Below, one piece after another: positions 1 through 8,741 of a stretch of 24,497 nt of DNA. The notes under the pieces were generated by a model that did no database searches, was not told the origin of the DNA, and saw nothing but the letters and a program-made list of their open reading frames with translations. The first letter of the stretch is position 1. Every line of letters begins with the position of its first letter. The translations under genes and the position numbers were made by a program. Origin of the DNA: Acidimicrobiaceae bacterium (GTDB lineage: Bacteria > Actinomycetota > Acidimicrobiia > Acidimicrobiales > Bog-793); contig DAIDIA010000214.1 of NCBI GenBank assembly GCA_027459565.1, positions 1 through 24,497 on the forward strand, read 5' to 3'.

Positions 1-386
1 CACACGGCGCACACGGCACACCTACAGACCTGACGCTACCGTGCCGGCGAACGCTCTCCGGCAATGCCTCGAGGGCGAGGTGCGATCGCGATCAAACGAA
101 GTTTGACTCCGAGGGCGGGGGAGGACATACGCCGTGAGCCATCACGTGAGGTGGACGGACGACCATCTCGCAACAGCGGTACGTGGAGCGCCGTCAACGC
201 GACTGCCCTGTGTTCGCATCGGCCAGCTCAGTCGCGTGGCAGCACCCGTTGGGATGGGAGGTTCGATCGGTTCGGTCGGTACCGGAGCACCGGGACGGAG
301 GTGGCGGCCCAACGGGAGAGAGCATCTCCCGTCGGGCCGCCCTTCAGATGCTGACGGTACCGATCGACAGGCGAATCTCGCCTTTG
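1..386. other. Window edge, no recognisable gene
   Basis: I see no convincing gene here. The open frames in this stretch are Arg/Pro/Ser-rich, have no ribosome binding site and resemble no family, so they look like chance frames in G+C-rich DNA. The only clear element is the long stem-loop at 303-341, described separately. A short inverted repeat (TCAAAC-gaa-GTTTGA, 92-106) and the palindrome GATCGCGATC just before it are too short to interpret alone. Confidence 0.5.
303..341 (-). terminator. Probable terminator of the exported-protein gene
   Basis: A 17-bp stem with a 5-nt loop lies 45 nt downstream of the stop codon of the minus-strand gene. The outer arm is GGCGGCCC/GGGCCGCC and the inner arm ACGGGAGA/TCTCCCGT. 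Read on the plus strand the arms have one A-C mismatch (311/333). Read as minus-strand RNA that position is a U-G wobble, so the stem is continuous only in the transcript that would need it. No U-tract follows, which is common for actinobacterial terminators. The structure is seen; termination is inferred. Confidence 0.7.
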
Positions 387-824
387 CTACGCATCACCAC
401 CGGCATCTGGTGAACCCGAGGCGTCGCTGGCGCCCTGGACCTGGCTGCCAACCTGGACCTGTGCACCGCTCTGGACGTTGGCTCCCCCACGTGCATCGGT
501 CGACGATGGCGCGTGGATCGGCCCGTTGAGGTGCACGCCACCGAGAATCTGCGCACCGCTCTGGTCATTGGCCCCGCCCGGAGCGTCCGTCTCTGCAGAT
601 GACTCCGGGAGCTCTGACGACGGAAATGGGATCGAGCCATGGAGCATGACCTGATTCGTGTGATGTTTCGCCGCGAGGACCATGTGATGTGTCGATGCGG
701 AGGCAATCTGACCGGTGATGAGGCCGATTCCGGCTCCCGCGCCACCTACGCCAAGCGTGCCGATCGCGATGGCAGTCCGGAGGCTCATTCGTCTCCTCAG
801 CCCACCCATTGATTCTTTCTGCAT
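387..824 (-). CDS. Small exported protein of unknown function
   Basis: This 145-residue protein matches no family I recognise. The N-terminus has a basic stretch (GLRRRMSLR, residues 8-16), then a hydrophobic Gly/Ala-rich segment to about residue 40, and a plausible signal-peptidase site after IASA near residues 41-44. The RRRMSL context is faintly Tat-like. The mature part is low-complexity, rich in Gly, Ala, Ser, Asp and Gln, and carries a duplicated unit (GGANDQSGAQ and GGANVQSGAQ, about 30 residues apart). It has no Cys and no catalytic motif. The start is supported by GAGGAG six bases before the ATG. The gene is divergent from a two-component system, bracketed by a 5' leader hairpin and a 3' stem-loop. 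That context suggests a target or accessory partner of the two-component pair, which is inference. Confidence 0.65.
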   Translation of the reverse strand: MQKESMGGLRRRMSLRTAIAIGTLGVGGAGAGIGLITGQIASASTHHMVLAAKHHTNQVMLHGSIPFPSSELPESSAETDAPGGANDQSGAQILGGVHLNGPIHAPSSTDARGGANVQSGAQVQVGSQVQGASDASGSPDAGGDA

Positions 825-843
825 GTAGTGCTCCTCTCATCTG

Positions 844-866
844 CGAGCCTGGCAACACCAGACTCG
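844..866 (-). promoter_or_regulatory. 5' leader hairpin of the exported-protein gene
   Basis: Read on the minus strand, CGAGTCTGG and CCAGGCTCG form a 9-bp stem around a TGTTG loop, ending about 19 nt upstream of the ATG at 824 and just before the GAGGAG ribosome binding site. One pair is a U-G wobble on the minus strand but a C-A mismatch on the plus strand, so the fold favours RNA from this gene. It could stabilise the mRNA or tune translation; its role is inferred. Confidence 0.45.
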
Positions 867-933
867 AACCTGACGCGGTCAGTATGACGAGACGAAGATG
901 TAAAGAGCATGAGAACGCGGGCAATTCGATGAA

Positions 934-977
934 GCGCGCGTTATCGCGCGCGTCATCTATCGAGAACTCTGGTTCTC
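934..977. promoter_or_regulatory. Inverted repeats in the divergent promoter region
   Basis: Two perfect inverted repeats lie between the divergent exported-protein and response-regulator genes: GCGCGCG-ttat-CGCGCGC (934-951) and GAGAAC-tctg-GTTCTC (962-977). The second ends one base before the likely -35 element of the regulator promoter. Another copy of GAGAAC is at 911-916, and a shorter repeat CTGAC-gcg-GTCAG is at 870-882. These are candidate operators, for example for autoregulation by the adjacent response regulator. OmpR-type regulators more often bind direct repeats, so this is only a suggestion. Confidence 0.4.
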
Positions 978-978
978 A

Positions 979-1007
979 TTGATTTCACATGACCCGAACC
1001 GTATGGT
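979..1007 (+). promoter_or_regulatory. Predicted promoter of the two-component operon
   Basis: TTGATT (979-984) and TATGGT (1002-1007) are separated by 17 bp. The expected transcription start, six to seven bases after the -10, falls on or next to the GTG start codon at 1014, so the mRNA would be leaderless or nearly so. The weak GGTGAG before the GTG is only three bases away, which fits this reading. Confidence 0.5.
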
Positions 1008-1013
1008 GAGCGC

Positions 1014-1685
1014 GTGCGGGTCTTGGTCGTCGAGGATGAGGTGCGAATGGCGCGACTGCTCAAGCGCGGCCTCGAGGAGGAGGGTTACGTCGTCGATGTC
1101 GCCAATGATGGTCGTGACGGCCTCTGGATGGCGACCGAAAATGACTATGGCGTCATTGTTCTCGACGTCATGCTTCCTCGCGAGAACGGCTTCGAAATCT
1201 GTCGCAAGCTTCGCCAGGCAGATATCTGGACGCCGGTGCTTATGCTGACCGCCCGCGTGGACCCGCAAGACCGCGTACGCGGACTTGATGTCGGAGCAGA
1301 TGACTATCTCGTTAAACCCTTCAGCTTCATCGAGTTGGCGGCACGCCTACGCGCGCTCACCCGGCGCGACGATCGCGTGCGGCCCGTCATCATCGAGGTC
1401 GGCGACCTGCGGATGGATCCGGCTGCGCGGAGAGTATTCCGGGGAGACGTCGAGATCGATCTCACGCCGAAGGAGTTCGCGTTATTGGAGCTGTTCATGC
1501 GAAATCCCGGAACCGTGATGAGCCGTCTGAAGATTCTCGATGCCGCGTGGGACATGGCCTATGACGGAACTTCGAACGTGATCGATCAGTACATCGGGTA
1601 CCTTCGACGCAAGATCGATGCTCCATTCGGTCGCGGGGACATCGAGACCGTGCGCGGCGCGGGTTATCGACTGCGCAAACCCTAG
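1014..1685 (+). CDS. OmpR/PhoB-family response regulator
   Basis: A 223-residue transcription factor of a two-component system. Residues 1-115 are a receiver domain with the acidic pair E7/D8, phospho-acceptor D51 (in VLDVMLP), T79 and K101 (in LVKPF). Residues 125-223 are a winged-helix DNA-binding domain with the family pattern LTPKEFALLELFMRNPG and the C-terminal VRGAGYRL. Length and domain order are normal for the family, closest in style to the MprA/CutR/CusR group; the signal cannot be read from the sequence. The GTG start leaves the receiver intact and sits six bases behind a -10 element. The cognate kinase begins 13 bases after the stop, so the two genes form an operon. Confidence 0.93.
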   Translation: MRVLVVEDEVRMARLLKRGLEEEGYVVDVANDGRDGLWMATENDYGVIVLDVMLPRENGFEICRKLRQADIWTPVLMLTARVDPQDRVRGLDVGADDYLVKPFSFIELAARLRALTRRDDRVRPVIIEVGDLRMDPAARRVFRGDVEIDLTPKEFALLELFMRNPGTVMSRLKILDAAWDMAYDGTSNVIDQYIGYLRRKIDAPFGRGDIETVRGAGYRLRKP

Positions 1686-1698
1686 GAGACGTGATCTT

Positions 1699-3120
1699 GT
1701 GCCGATCCGGGTGCGTCTCGTTCTCTTCTTCACCATTGGAAGCATGCTGGCAATGGCACTTGGCGGATGGTATTTCGTGGTCCAGTTGCGTTCGGGCCTC
1801 GTCTACTCGCTCGATGCCAACATCGCCACGCAGTGGTCGCTCGACGCGCAGAGCATCGCGGGCCAGGAGGGCTCTCAAGATGGAGGCGGAAACGGGCCGG
1901 GCGGTCTGCTCGCGCAGTTGCCGACTGTATCGGGAGGAACCGAGTATCTCGTGCAGTTGATCAACCGCTCCGGCAGGCTCGTGGCATCGAATTCGGCAGG
2001 TGGGTCGGTCTCGATGCTCGATGTCGCACCGTTTCCGAGTACGGCAAATCCCTTGCGCGTGACGACGGTCAGCACGCGAGAGAGCGAACGCATCCGCATC
2101 CGCGCAGCACCGCTGGGTTCGTCGAGTCCCTACGTTCTGCTCGTTGGAGTCTCTCTTGACGGTACCAACGCCACAATCGCAACGGTGCAACGTGACCTGA
2201 TCTTCGCGGGCATCGTCGTCGTCGGAGTCAGTGCGATGGGCGCCTTTCTCCTCGCGACGGGGGCGCTCTCCCCGGTCGAGCGTCTTCGGCGCCAGGTCAG
2301 TGCCCTGTCCGATCGCGACGAAAGCGTCTCTGTCGAGGTGCCGCGCACAAGAGACGAGATCGCCGCGCTCGCGCGGACGATGAACGAGCTGCTCGGCCGA
2401 CTTCATGAGGCGCTTGTCAAGCAGCGTTCGTTTGTCGCGGATGCAGGCCATGAGCTGCGGACGCCGTTCGCGATTCTCCAGGGAGAGCTTGAGCTGGCTG
2501 CCCGTCCGGGTCGCAGCACCGAGGAACTCAAGGATGCGATCTCGCGCGCCGCGGACGAAACAGAGCGGCTGTTTCGTCTTGCCGAGGACCTGCTTTTGCT
2601 CGCGCGAGGGGATCAGGCTGCCCCGGAACTCTCGATGGAGCGGACGCGGGTGAGTTCTGTGGTCGAAGGAGCTGCCGGCCTCGTCGCAACTCGCGCCGAG
2701 GCGGCCGGGGTGGCGATCAGGATCGAGGTTCCGTATGCGCTTGAAATCGATTGCGACCCCATTCGCATTCGTCAGGCCATCGACAACCTCGTGGAGAATG
2801 CGCTGCGTTTCGCTCCACGACACACGGGGATTGTGCTGCGGGCCACGCACGTAGATCACAGGACCGAGATCTCCGTGGTCGATCGGGGACCGGGGTTTCC
2901 AGAGGAGTTTCTTCCGCACGCGTTCGAACGGTTCCGTCGACCCGATGACGCGAGGTCGCGTCAAGACGGCGGTTCCGGACTCGGACTTGCAATCGTTTCG
3001 GCGATTGCGAGTTGGCACCAGGGAGCGGCGTTCGCTCGGAATCGAGCAGGTGGAGGTGCGGAGGTTGGATTCGAGATACCGGATCTCGCGGTCTTCGAGC
3101 CGGAGATGCCAAGACCCTGA
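1699..3120 (+). CDS. Sensor histidine kinase
   Basis: A membrane-bound kinase of 473 residues from the chosen GTG, which has GGAG ten bases upstream; the frame stays open further upstream but that would overlap the regulator gene. Predicted order: TM1 (about 7-28), an extracytoplasmic sensor region of about 135 residues with no recognisable fold, TM2 (about 167-189), HAMP linker, and a HisKA domain with the phospho-accepting H251 in AGHELRTPFAI. The ATPase domain has an N box (DNLVENALRF, about 362-371), DRGPGF and GGSGLGLAI. All catalytic boxes are present. It should autophosphorylate H251 and pass phosphate to D51 of the regulator encoded just upstream. The ligand is unknown. The divergent exported-protein gene may belong to the same signalling unit. 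Confidence 0.92.
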   Translation: MPIRVRLVLFFTIGSMLAMALGGWYFVVQLRSGLVYSLDANIATQWSLDAQSIAGQEGSQDGGGNGPGGLLAQLPTVSGGTEYLVQLINRSGRLVASNSAGGSVSMLDVAPFPSTANPLRVTTVSTRESERIRIRAAPLGSSSPYVLLVGVSLDGTNATIATVQRDLIFAGIVVVGVSAMGAFLLATGALSPVERLRRQVSALSDRDESVSVEVPRTRDEIAALARTMNELLGRLHEALVKQRSFVADAGHELRTPFAILQGELELAARPGRSTEELKDAISRAADETERLFRLAEDLLLLARGDQAAPELSMERTRVSSVVEGAAGLVATRAEAAGVAIRIEVPYALEIDCDPIRIRQAIDNLVENALRFAPRHTGIVLRATHVDHRTEISVVDRGPGFPEEFLPHAFERFRRPDDARSRQDGGSGLGLAIVSAIASWHQGAAFARNRAGGGAEVGFEIPDLAVFEPEMPRP

Positions 3121-3345
3121 GTTCAGTCGAGGGCACTACCGGTGGTTAGACGAGTCGATCCCGCCTCGCATCGCCCTGGTCAGGATCCTCCGCGGAGGTT
3201 CTTGGTCGATTCGAGTGTCAGCGAGGAAGCACGGGCACGATCAGGAGGTGGCTGGAAGCGCGGTGGGCTGGCATCGGTGGAGACGCCGGTCTTGGCGCGT
3301 CCCCGGGGACACGCGGATGCGCGGGCGGAGCAGATGGTGCGAGAG

Positions 3346-3416
3346 AGCGGGCGACGAGAATCGAACTCGCGTTCTCAGCTTGGGAAGCTGATGTTCTGCC
3401 TCTGAACTACGCCCGC
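3346..3416 (-). tRNA. tRNA-Gly(CCC)
   Basis: Read on the minus strand this 71-nt sequence folds into a full cloverleaf: acceptor GCGGGCG/CGCCCGC, D arm GTTC/GAAC, anticodon arm TCAGC/GCTGA with loop TTCCCAA (anticodon CCC, reading GGG), a 4-nt variable loop, and T arm GCGAG/CTCGT with loop TTCGATT. The discriminator is T. The 3' CCA is not encoded, so a CCA-adding enzyme is needed. The 225 bp between the kinase gene and this tRNA hold no gene I can support, only palindromes such as GTCCCCGGGGAC (3299-3310). Confidence 0.95.
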
Positions 3417-3470
3417 AATCGGATCGGCGCGGAAGCGCAAATATCATTCGCCCCGCGTCCTTTACCACTG

Positions 3471-3476
3471 TATCGT
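3471..3476 (+). promoter_or_regulatory. Likely -10 element of dcd
   Basis: TATCGT lies 11 bases before the dcd ATG and there is no Shine-Dalgarno sequence in between. Transcription would start about five bases before the ATG, giving a nearly leaderless mRNA. No good -35 is visible. Confidence 0.4.
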
Positions 3477-3487
3477 GCTACCTAACC

Positions 3488-4060
3488 ATGATCCTCTCCG
3501 ACCGAACCATCCGCGAGGAAGTCGCCAAGGGGCGCATCGTCGTCGAGCCTTTCGACGATTCGTGTGTCCAGCCCTCTTCGATCGACCTCCGCGTCGACCG
3601 GTACTTCCGCGTCTTTCGTAACCACAGTCAACGGGTGATCGACGTGAAAGACGACCAGGAAGAACTCACTGAACTCGTCGAGGTCATCGAGGATGATGCG
3701 TTGATCTTGCACCCCGGAGAGTTCGTGCTCGGATCGACGCTCGAACGCGTCGGCCTGCCCGATGATCTGGTAGGTCGCCTCGAGGGGAAGTCGAGCCTCG
3801 GCCGTCTTGGACTTCTCATCCACACGACCGCGGGTTTCGTGGATCCGGGGTTTGACGGTTTCCTCACGCTCGAGCTCTCCAATGTCGCCAATCTTCCGAT
3901 CACCGTGTACCCGGGAATGAAGATCGGACAGATCAGCTTCTTGCGCATGACGAGCCCGGCCGAGAACCCGTACGGTTCGGCAGCGCTCGGCTCGAAGTAC
4001 CAGGGACAGCGGGGTCCGACGCCGAGCCGTTACTTCGAGAATTTCCGCGAGACCAGATAG
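3488..4060 (+). CDS. dcd: dCTP deaminase, probably bifunctional with dUTPase
   Basis: A 190-residue enzyme that deaminates dCTP, supplying dUMP for thymidylate synthesis. It follows the M. tuberculosis Dcd sequence closely, with the same length, the shared blocks VQPSSID, HPGEFVLGSTLE, GRLEGKSSLGRLGLL and SKYQGQRGPTPSR, and the catalytic Glu at E129 in LTLELSN. The mycobacterial enzyme carries out both deamination and dUTP hydrolysis. The matching HTTAGF segment with A115 suggests the same here, although activity cannot be read from sequence alone. The gene is monocistronic: the tRNA upstream is on the other strand, and a strong hairpin separates it from the convergent glnK. It has no ribosome binding site, so a near-leaderless start is likely. 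Confidence 0.96.
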   Translation: MILSDRTIREEVAKGRIVVEPFDDSCVQPSSIDLRVDRYFRVFRNHSQRVIDVKDDQEELTELVEVIEDDALILHPGEFVLGSTLERVGLPDDLVGRLEGKSSLGRLGLLIHTTAGFVDPGFDGFLTLELSNVANLPITVYPGMKIGQISFLRMTSPAENPYGSAALGSKYQGQRGPTPSRYFENFRETR

Positions 4061-4084
4061 CGCTTGACGTTCGCGAAGAACGAG

Positions 4085-4119
4085 AAGGGCCCCGGTCGAC
4101 ACGGTCGACCGGGGCCCTT
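4085..4119. terminator. Bidirectional terminator between dcd and glnK
   Basis: A perfect 16-bp stem (AAGGGCCCCGGTCGAC and its complement) with a 3-nt loop ACG lies in the 74 bp between the convergent dcd and glnK stops. The AA/TT ends give a short U-run in either direction. The symmetry and position argue for termination of both operons. Confidence 0.85.
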
Positions 4120-4134
4120 GGCTTACACAGGGTG

Positions 4135-4473
4135 CTAGAGGGCGTCTGGCCCACGTTCACCGGTACGGATGCGGATGACCTCCTCGACCGGGATCACCCA
4201 CACCTTGCCATCACCGATCTTTCCGGTCTGTGCAGTGGCGCAGATGGTGTCGATCACGTCGGTGACCTGACCGTCGTCGACAAGCACCTCGATGCGCACC
4301 TTCGGCACGAGGTCGATGGTGTACTCCGCACCGCGGTAGGTCTCGGTGTGGCCCTGCTGACGTCCGAATCCCTGGACCTCACTGAGGGTGAGCCCTTGAA
4401 CACCGGCCGCCTTGAGGGCCTCTTTCACCTCGTCGAACTTGAATGGTTTGATGACCGCTACGACAAGTTTCAT
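4135..4473 (-). CDS. glnK: PII nitrogen-regulatory protein
   Basis: A 112-residue PII signal protein, normal length. It forms trimers that sense ATP/ADP and 2-oxoglutarate, and when linked to Amt it gates the ammonium channel. Y51 in the T-loop (YRGAEYTIDL) is the site that is uridylylated, or adenylylated in actinobacteria. The C-terminal PII signature TGKIGDGKVWVIPVE is intact. The ATG follows the amt TAA without a gap, and the GGGAGG-like ribosome binding site lies inside the amt coding end, so the two are translationally linked. The direct link to amt favours the glnK name over glnB; PII paralogues cannot be separated by sequence alone. Confidence 0.96.
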   Translation of the reverse strand: MKLVVAVIKPFKFDEVKEALKAAGVQGLTLSEVQGFGRQQGHTETYRGAEYTIDLVPKVRIEVLVDDGQVTDVIDTICATAQTGKIGDGKVWVIPVEEVIRIRTGERGPDAL

Positions 4474-5883
4474 TTAGACAGCTCCCTCCCCGGCCATGCC
4501 AACGAGCACGCCAGATCGTACGGCGGTTTGTGGTGGTTCAACCTCTTCGTCATGAACCGCCGCATCTCCGATTTCCAGTTCGGCGTCGGTGTAGCGCAAT
4601 GGGATTACCAGTCCAATGATCTTCAAAAGGACAAAGGTGATCAGACCGTCCCAGATGATAACGCTGCTTGCAGTAAGGAACTGGATCAGCAGTCGATCCG
4701 AGTTGCCGTACATCAGACCGGCAACACCGTTCGCGCCACTCCACAGCGAGGGGAGGTTCGTCTTTCCCGACACGTACTCAACCATGTAGGGGTCGGCAAA
4801 GACTCCCGTGAGGAGTCCTCCGAGGAGTCCCGCCATGCCGTGGGTGTAGACGACGCCGAGCGCATCGTCAACCTTCGAGAACGGCCGGACCTTCGGAAGC
4901 CAGGTCCATGCGCAGAACACCAGGAACGAGGCGATGACCCCCATGAACGCTGCGGCGTTGCCGTTGACAAAGCCGGCGGCGGGCGTGATCGCAACGAGCC
5001 CGACGATCATCCCGTTGATCGAACCGAGGAATGTCGGCTTCTTCGTCGGGCCGATGTAGGTGTCGCAGGCCAACCAGGTGAGCAGTGCGGTCGCGGTACA
5101 GATGTTCGTGTTGAGTATCGCCGCTGCGGCGTCGGTGCCCGCGAAGTACGGGTCACCGCCATTGAATCCGTTCCAGCCCAACCAGAGGAGTCCGGCGCCG
5201 ACGGCGACGAGCAGGAGGTTGGTCGGCGGAAACGACTGGCGGTCACGCGTCAGCCGGGGACCGATGACCCATGCGGCAACGAAGCCGGTGATTCCTGCGG
5301 CGAGGTGGATGACATAACCACCCGAGTAGTCAAGTGCACCCTTTTGTGCCCAGTAGCCACCGCCCCAGATCATCATCGCGTTGACGGTGTAGACACAGGT
5401 GGTCCATGCCGGCACGAACACCAGCCAGGCCTTGAAGTTCATGCGGCCGAGCACGCTTCCAAGGAAGAGCAGCGGCGTGATTGCGGCGAACACGAACTGG
5501 AAGTAGGCGAGTGTCGCGGTCGGGAAGTGGAATGCCGGACCAGCCGAGGCGAGCAGCGGGATGAGCGCCTGATGGGTCTCTTGCCCCGGCCCGGTGATCG
5601 ACCCGGGGTGGCCGAGGAAGCCGTTCAGGATGTTCGACCCTGAGCCGCCGAGATGCAGCGGCGTGCCAAAGCCCATGTTGTAGCCCCAGAAGATCCACAC
5701 GACAAGGACGGCGGCGAAGCCAGCGAAGGCCATCAACATGGTGTTGACTGCCCACTTCTTCTTCACCAGTCCGCCGTAGAGTACGGCGATGCCTGGGAGG
5801 CTCATCAGACCGACGAGCGTCGCCGCCGTCATCTGCCAGGAGTTGTCTCCTGCATTGAGCCATGTCGGATACGGGAAATACAT
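4474..5883 (-). CDS. amt: Ammonium transporter (Amt family)
   Basis: A 469-residue inner-membrane channel for ammonium with about eleven hydrophobic segments. Family landmarks are visible: D185 and H193 with the same eight-residue spacing as E. coli AmtB D160/H168, and H348 in the YTHGMAGLLGG block, which together form the twin-His pore. The cytoplasmic tail after about residue 430 is short and acidic. The ATG has AAGGAG five bases upstream. A cleavable signal peptide is not obvious. Co-transcription with glnK and the GlnR-like half-sites upstream indicate expression under nitrogen limitation; that last point is inferred. Confidence 0.96.
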   Translation of the reverse strand: MYFPYPTWLNAGDNSWQMTAATLVGLMSLPGIAVLYGGLVKKKWAVNTMLMAFAGFAAVLVVWIFWGYNMGFGTPLHLGGSGSNILNGFLGHPGSITGPGQETHQALIPLLASAGPAFHFPTATLAYFQFVFAAITPLLFLGSVLGRMNFKAWLVFVPAWTTCVYTVNAMMIWGGGYWAQKGALDYSGGYVIHLAAGITGFVAAWVIGPRLTRDRQSFPPTNLLLVAVGAGLLWLGWNGFNGGDPYFAGTDAAAAILNTNICTATALLTWLACDTYIGPTKKPTFLGSINGMIVGLVAITPAAGFVNGNAAAFMGVIASFLVFCAWTWLPKVRPFSKVDDALGVVYTHGMAGLLGGLLTGVFADPYMVEYVSGKTNLPSLWSGANGVAGLMYGNSDRLLIQFLTASSVIIWDGLITFVLLKIIGLVIPLRYTDAELEIGDAAVHDEEVEPPQTAVRSGVLVGMAGEGAV

Positions 5884-5908
5884 CCGCTCTCCTTCCGTCT
5901 AACCGCAG

Positions 5909-5950
5909 ATGCGGCACTTAAGTGATGCGGCGATCGTAAAAGTGCCGCAT
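5909..5950. promoter_or_regulatory. Inverted repeat flanking the likely amt -10
   Basis: ATGCGGCACTT (5909-5919) and AAGTGCCGCAT (5940-5950) are perfect 11-bp inverted arms with a 20-bp gap. On the minus strand the gap contains TACGAT (5938-5933), a plausible -10 for amt. The block GATGCGGC recurs at 5908-5915 and 5924-5931. Because the predicted start site lies between the arms, this looks like a DNA operator rather than an RNA hairpin. The protein that would bind it is unknown. Confidence 0.4.
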
Positions 5951-5981
5951 TTCGCCGATGTGCCAGACGCAAGAATGTTGT

Positions 5982-6008
5982 GTTTCCCCCCTGTTAACCC
6001 AGTGTAAA
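5982..6008 (-). promoter_or_regulatory. GlnR-like binding sites upstream of amt
   Basis: On the minus strand three half-sites TTTAC, TTAAC and GAAAC are each separated by six bases, so their AC dinucleotides fall exactly 11 bp apart. This gives two overlapping AC-N9-AC motifs, the pattern known for actinobacterial GlnR sites. They end about 100 bp upstream of the amt start. The match to the gTnAC-n6-GAAAC form is good for the last two half-sites. The presence of GlnR in this organism is not shown by the window. Confidence 0.5.
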
Positions 6009-6145
6009 TACCCTGCTCAGACGGCAAAAAGTGGCCAGAATCGAGCTGTCATTTCGCTGTGGGGTCCTCCGGGCGCGAATCTGGCGCAACCGCGGCGCGT
6101 CACCCCCCTGGACAGAGGCGACGCGGAAATGGGTCGGAGGGGAAA

Positions 6146-6177
6146 CTTGACAGCCTACGACTCAACTTTGGTACACT
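6146..6177 (+). promoter_or_regulatory. dnaK promoter with HAIR operator for HspR
   Basis: CTTGACA-N7-ACTCAAC (6146-6166) matches the HAIR consensus CTTGAGT-N7-ACTCAAG at 11 of 14 positions with the exact spacing. Its left arm contains the -35 TTGACA (6147-6152), and TACACT (6172-6177) is the likely -10, 19 bp away. HspR bound here would block the promoter. HspR is encoded in the same operon, which fits the negative feedback loop known in Streptomyces and Mycobacterium. Confidence 0.8.
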
Positions 6178-6264
6178 AGATGCACAGCGTTTGGGGTCCA
6201 GAGCAACAGATCAGCTTCGGGAGCCAGGCAAAGGCGTAGAGACCAACAAGATGGAGGCACATTC

Positions 6265-8096
<1,832 letters not shown>

Positions 8097-8097
<1 letters not shown>

Positions 8098-8732
8098 TGG
8101 ATGCCCACCAAGCCTCCCCCGATCTGGGAGACGAGCGCGCGGGCGGAGATGACGCGGCGCCGAGCGACGCGGAGACCGATGTCGAGGCGGGTCGTGTCCG
8201 CTCCGGCGAACTCGAGGAGGAGCTCGAGTTCGCCGAGGCATTTGACCTTCCCGTGGAGGAGATCGTCGTCGAAAGCGACGAGGACATCGTCGTGCGCGAG
8301 CGCGACGAATATCTCGACACGCTCCGGAGACTCCAGGCCGAGTTCGACAACTACCGCAAGCGCGTGGCGCGCCAGCAGGCTGAATCCATCACGCGCGCGA
8401 CGGAGTCGCTGCTCGAACGCCTCCTTCCAGTCCTCGACGCGCTTGATCTCGCGCTCGCGCATCATGAGAGCTCAGCCGACGGGGCGACCGATGACCGGCA
8501 GGCCCTGACGCAGATCGCAGCGCTTGCGCGCGACGTCCTCTCCAAGGAGGGTCTCGAGCGGATCGAGGAGACGGGAGTCGCCTTCGATCCCAACATCCAC
8601 GACGCCGTGGTGCATCTCGAACGCGAAGAGGGCTCCGAGGAGAGCGGGGTGATCGTCGTCGAGGTGCTTCGTGCCGGTTATCAGTTGAAGGGCAAGGTCG
8701 TGCGTCCTGCAATGGTGCAGGTCCGCGGGTAG
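8097..8732 (+). CDS. grpE: Nucleotide exchange factor GrpE
   Basis: A 211-residue GrpE, which releases ADP from DnaK. The first 70 residues are acidic and poorly conserved. A long helix (about 70-115, with AEFDNYRKRVAR) forms the dimer stalk, and the C-terminal beta-wing has the family patterns ETGVAFDPNIHDAV and GYQLKGKVVRPAMVQV. The start ATG overlaps the dnaK TAA by one base (TAATG), so translation is probably coupled. The length is typical of actinobacterial GrpE. Confidence 0.96.
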
Positions 8733-8741
8733 GGAAGAACA

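Larger units (their letters stand above)
5884..6264. other. Divergent regulatory region between amt and dnaK
   Basis: No gene is visible in these 381 bp. The left half holds the amt control elements (inverted repeat at 5909-5950, GlnR-like half-sites at 5982-6008). The right half holds the HAIR-overlapped dnaK promoter at 6146-6177 and an untranslated leader of about 80 nt with GGAGG seven bases before the dnaK ATG. Nothing recognisable lies in 6009-6145. Confidence 0.7.

Noticed and set aside
64..529. Plus-strand frames at the window start
   Set aside because: There is no ribosome binding site and no family resemblance, and they overlap the better-supported minus-strand gene and its terminator.
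1495..3018. Long minus-strand open frame opposite the histidine kinase
   Set aside because: It is Arg-rich with no domain, and the opposite strand encodes a complete kinase with all catalytic motifs; it is a shadow frame in G+C-rich DNA.
3187..3198. Palindrome CCTCCGCGGAGG between the kinase gene and tRNA-Gly
   Set aside because: A lone 12-bp palindrome in G+C-rich DNA; it has no loop and no U-tract, and no promoter lies nearby.
4132..5643. Long plus-strand open frame opposite glnK and amt
   Set aside because: The sequence is highly charged with no recognisable fold, while the minus strand encodes intact PII and Amt proteins.
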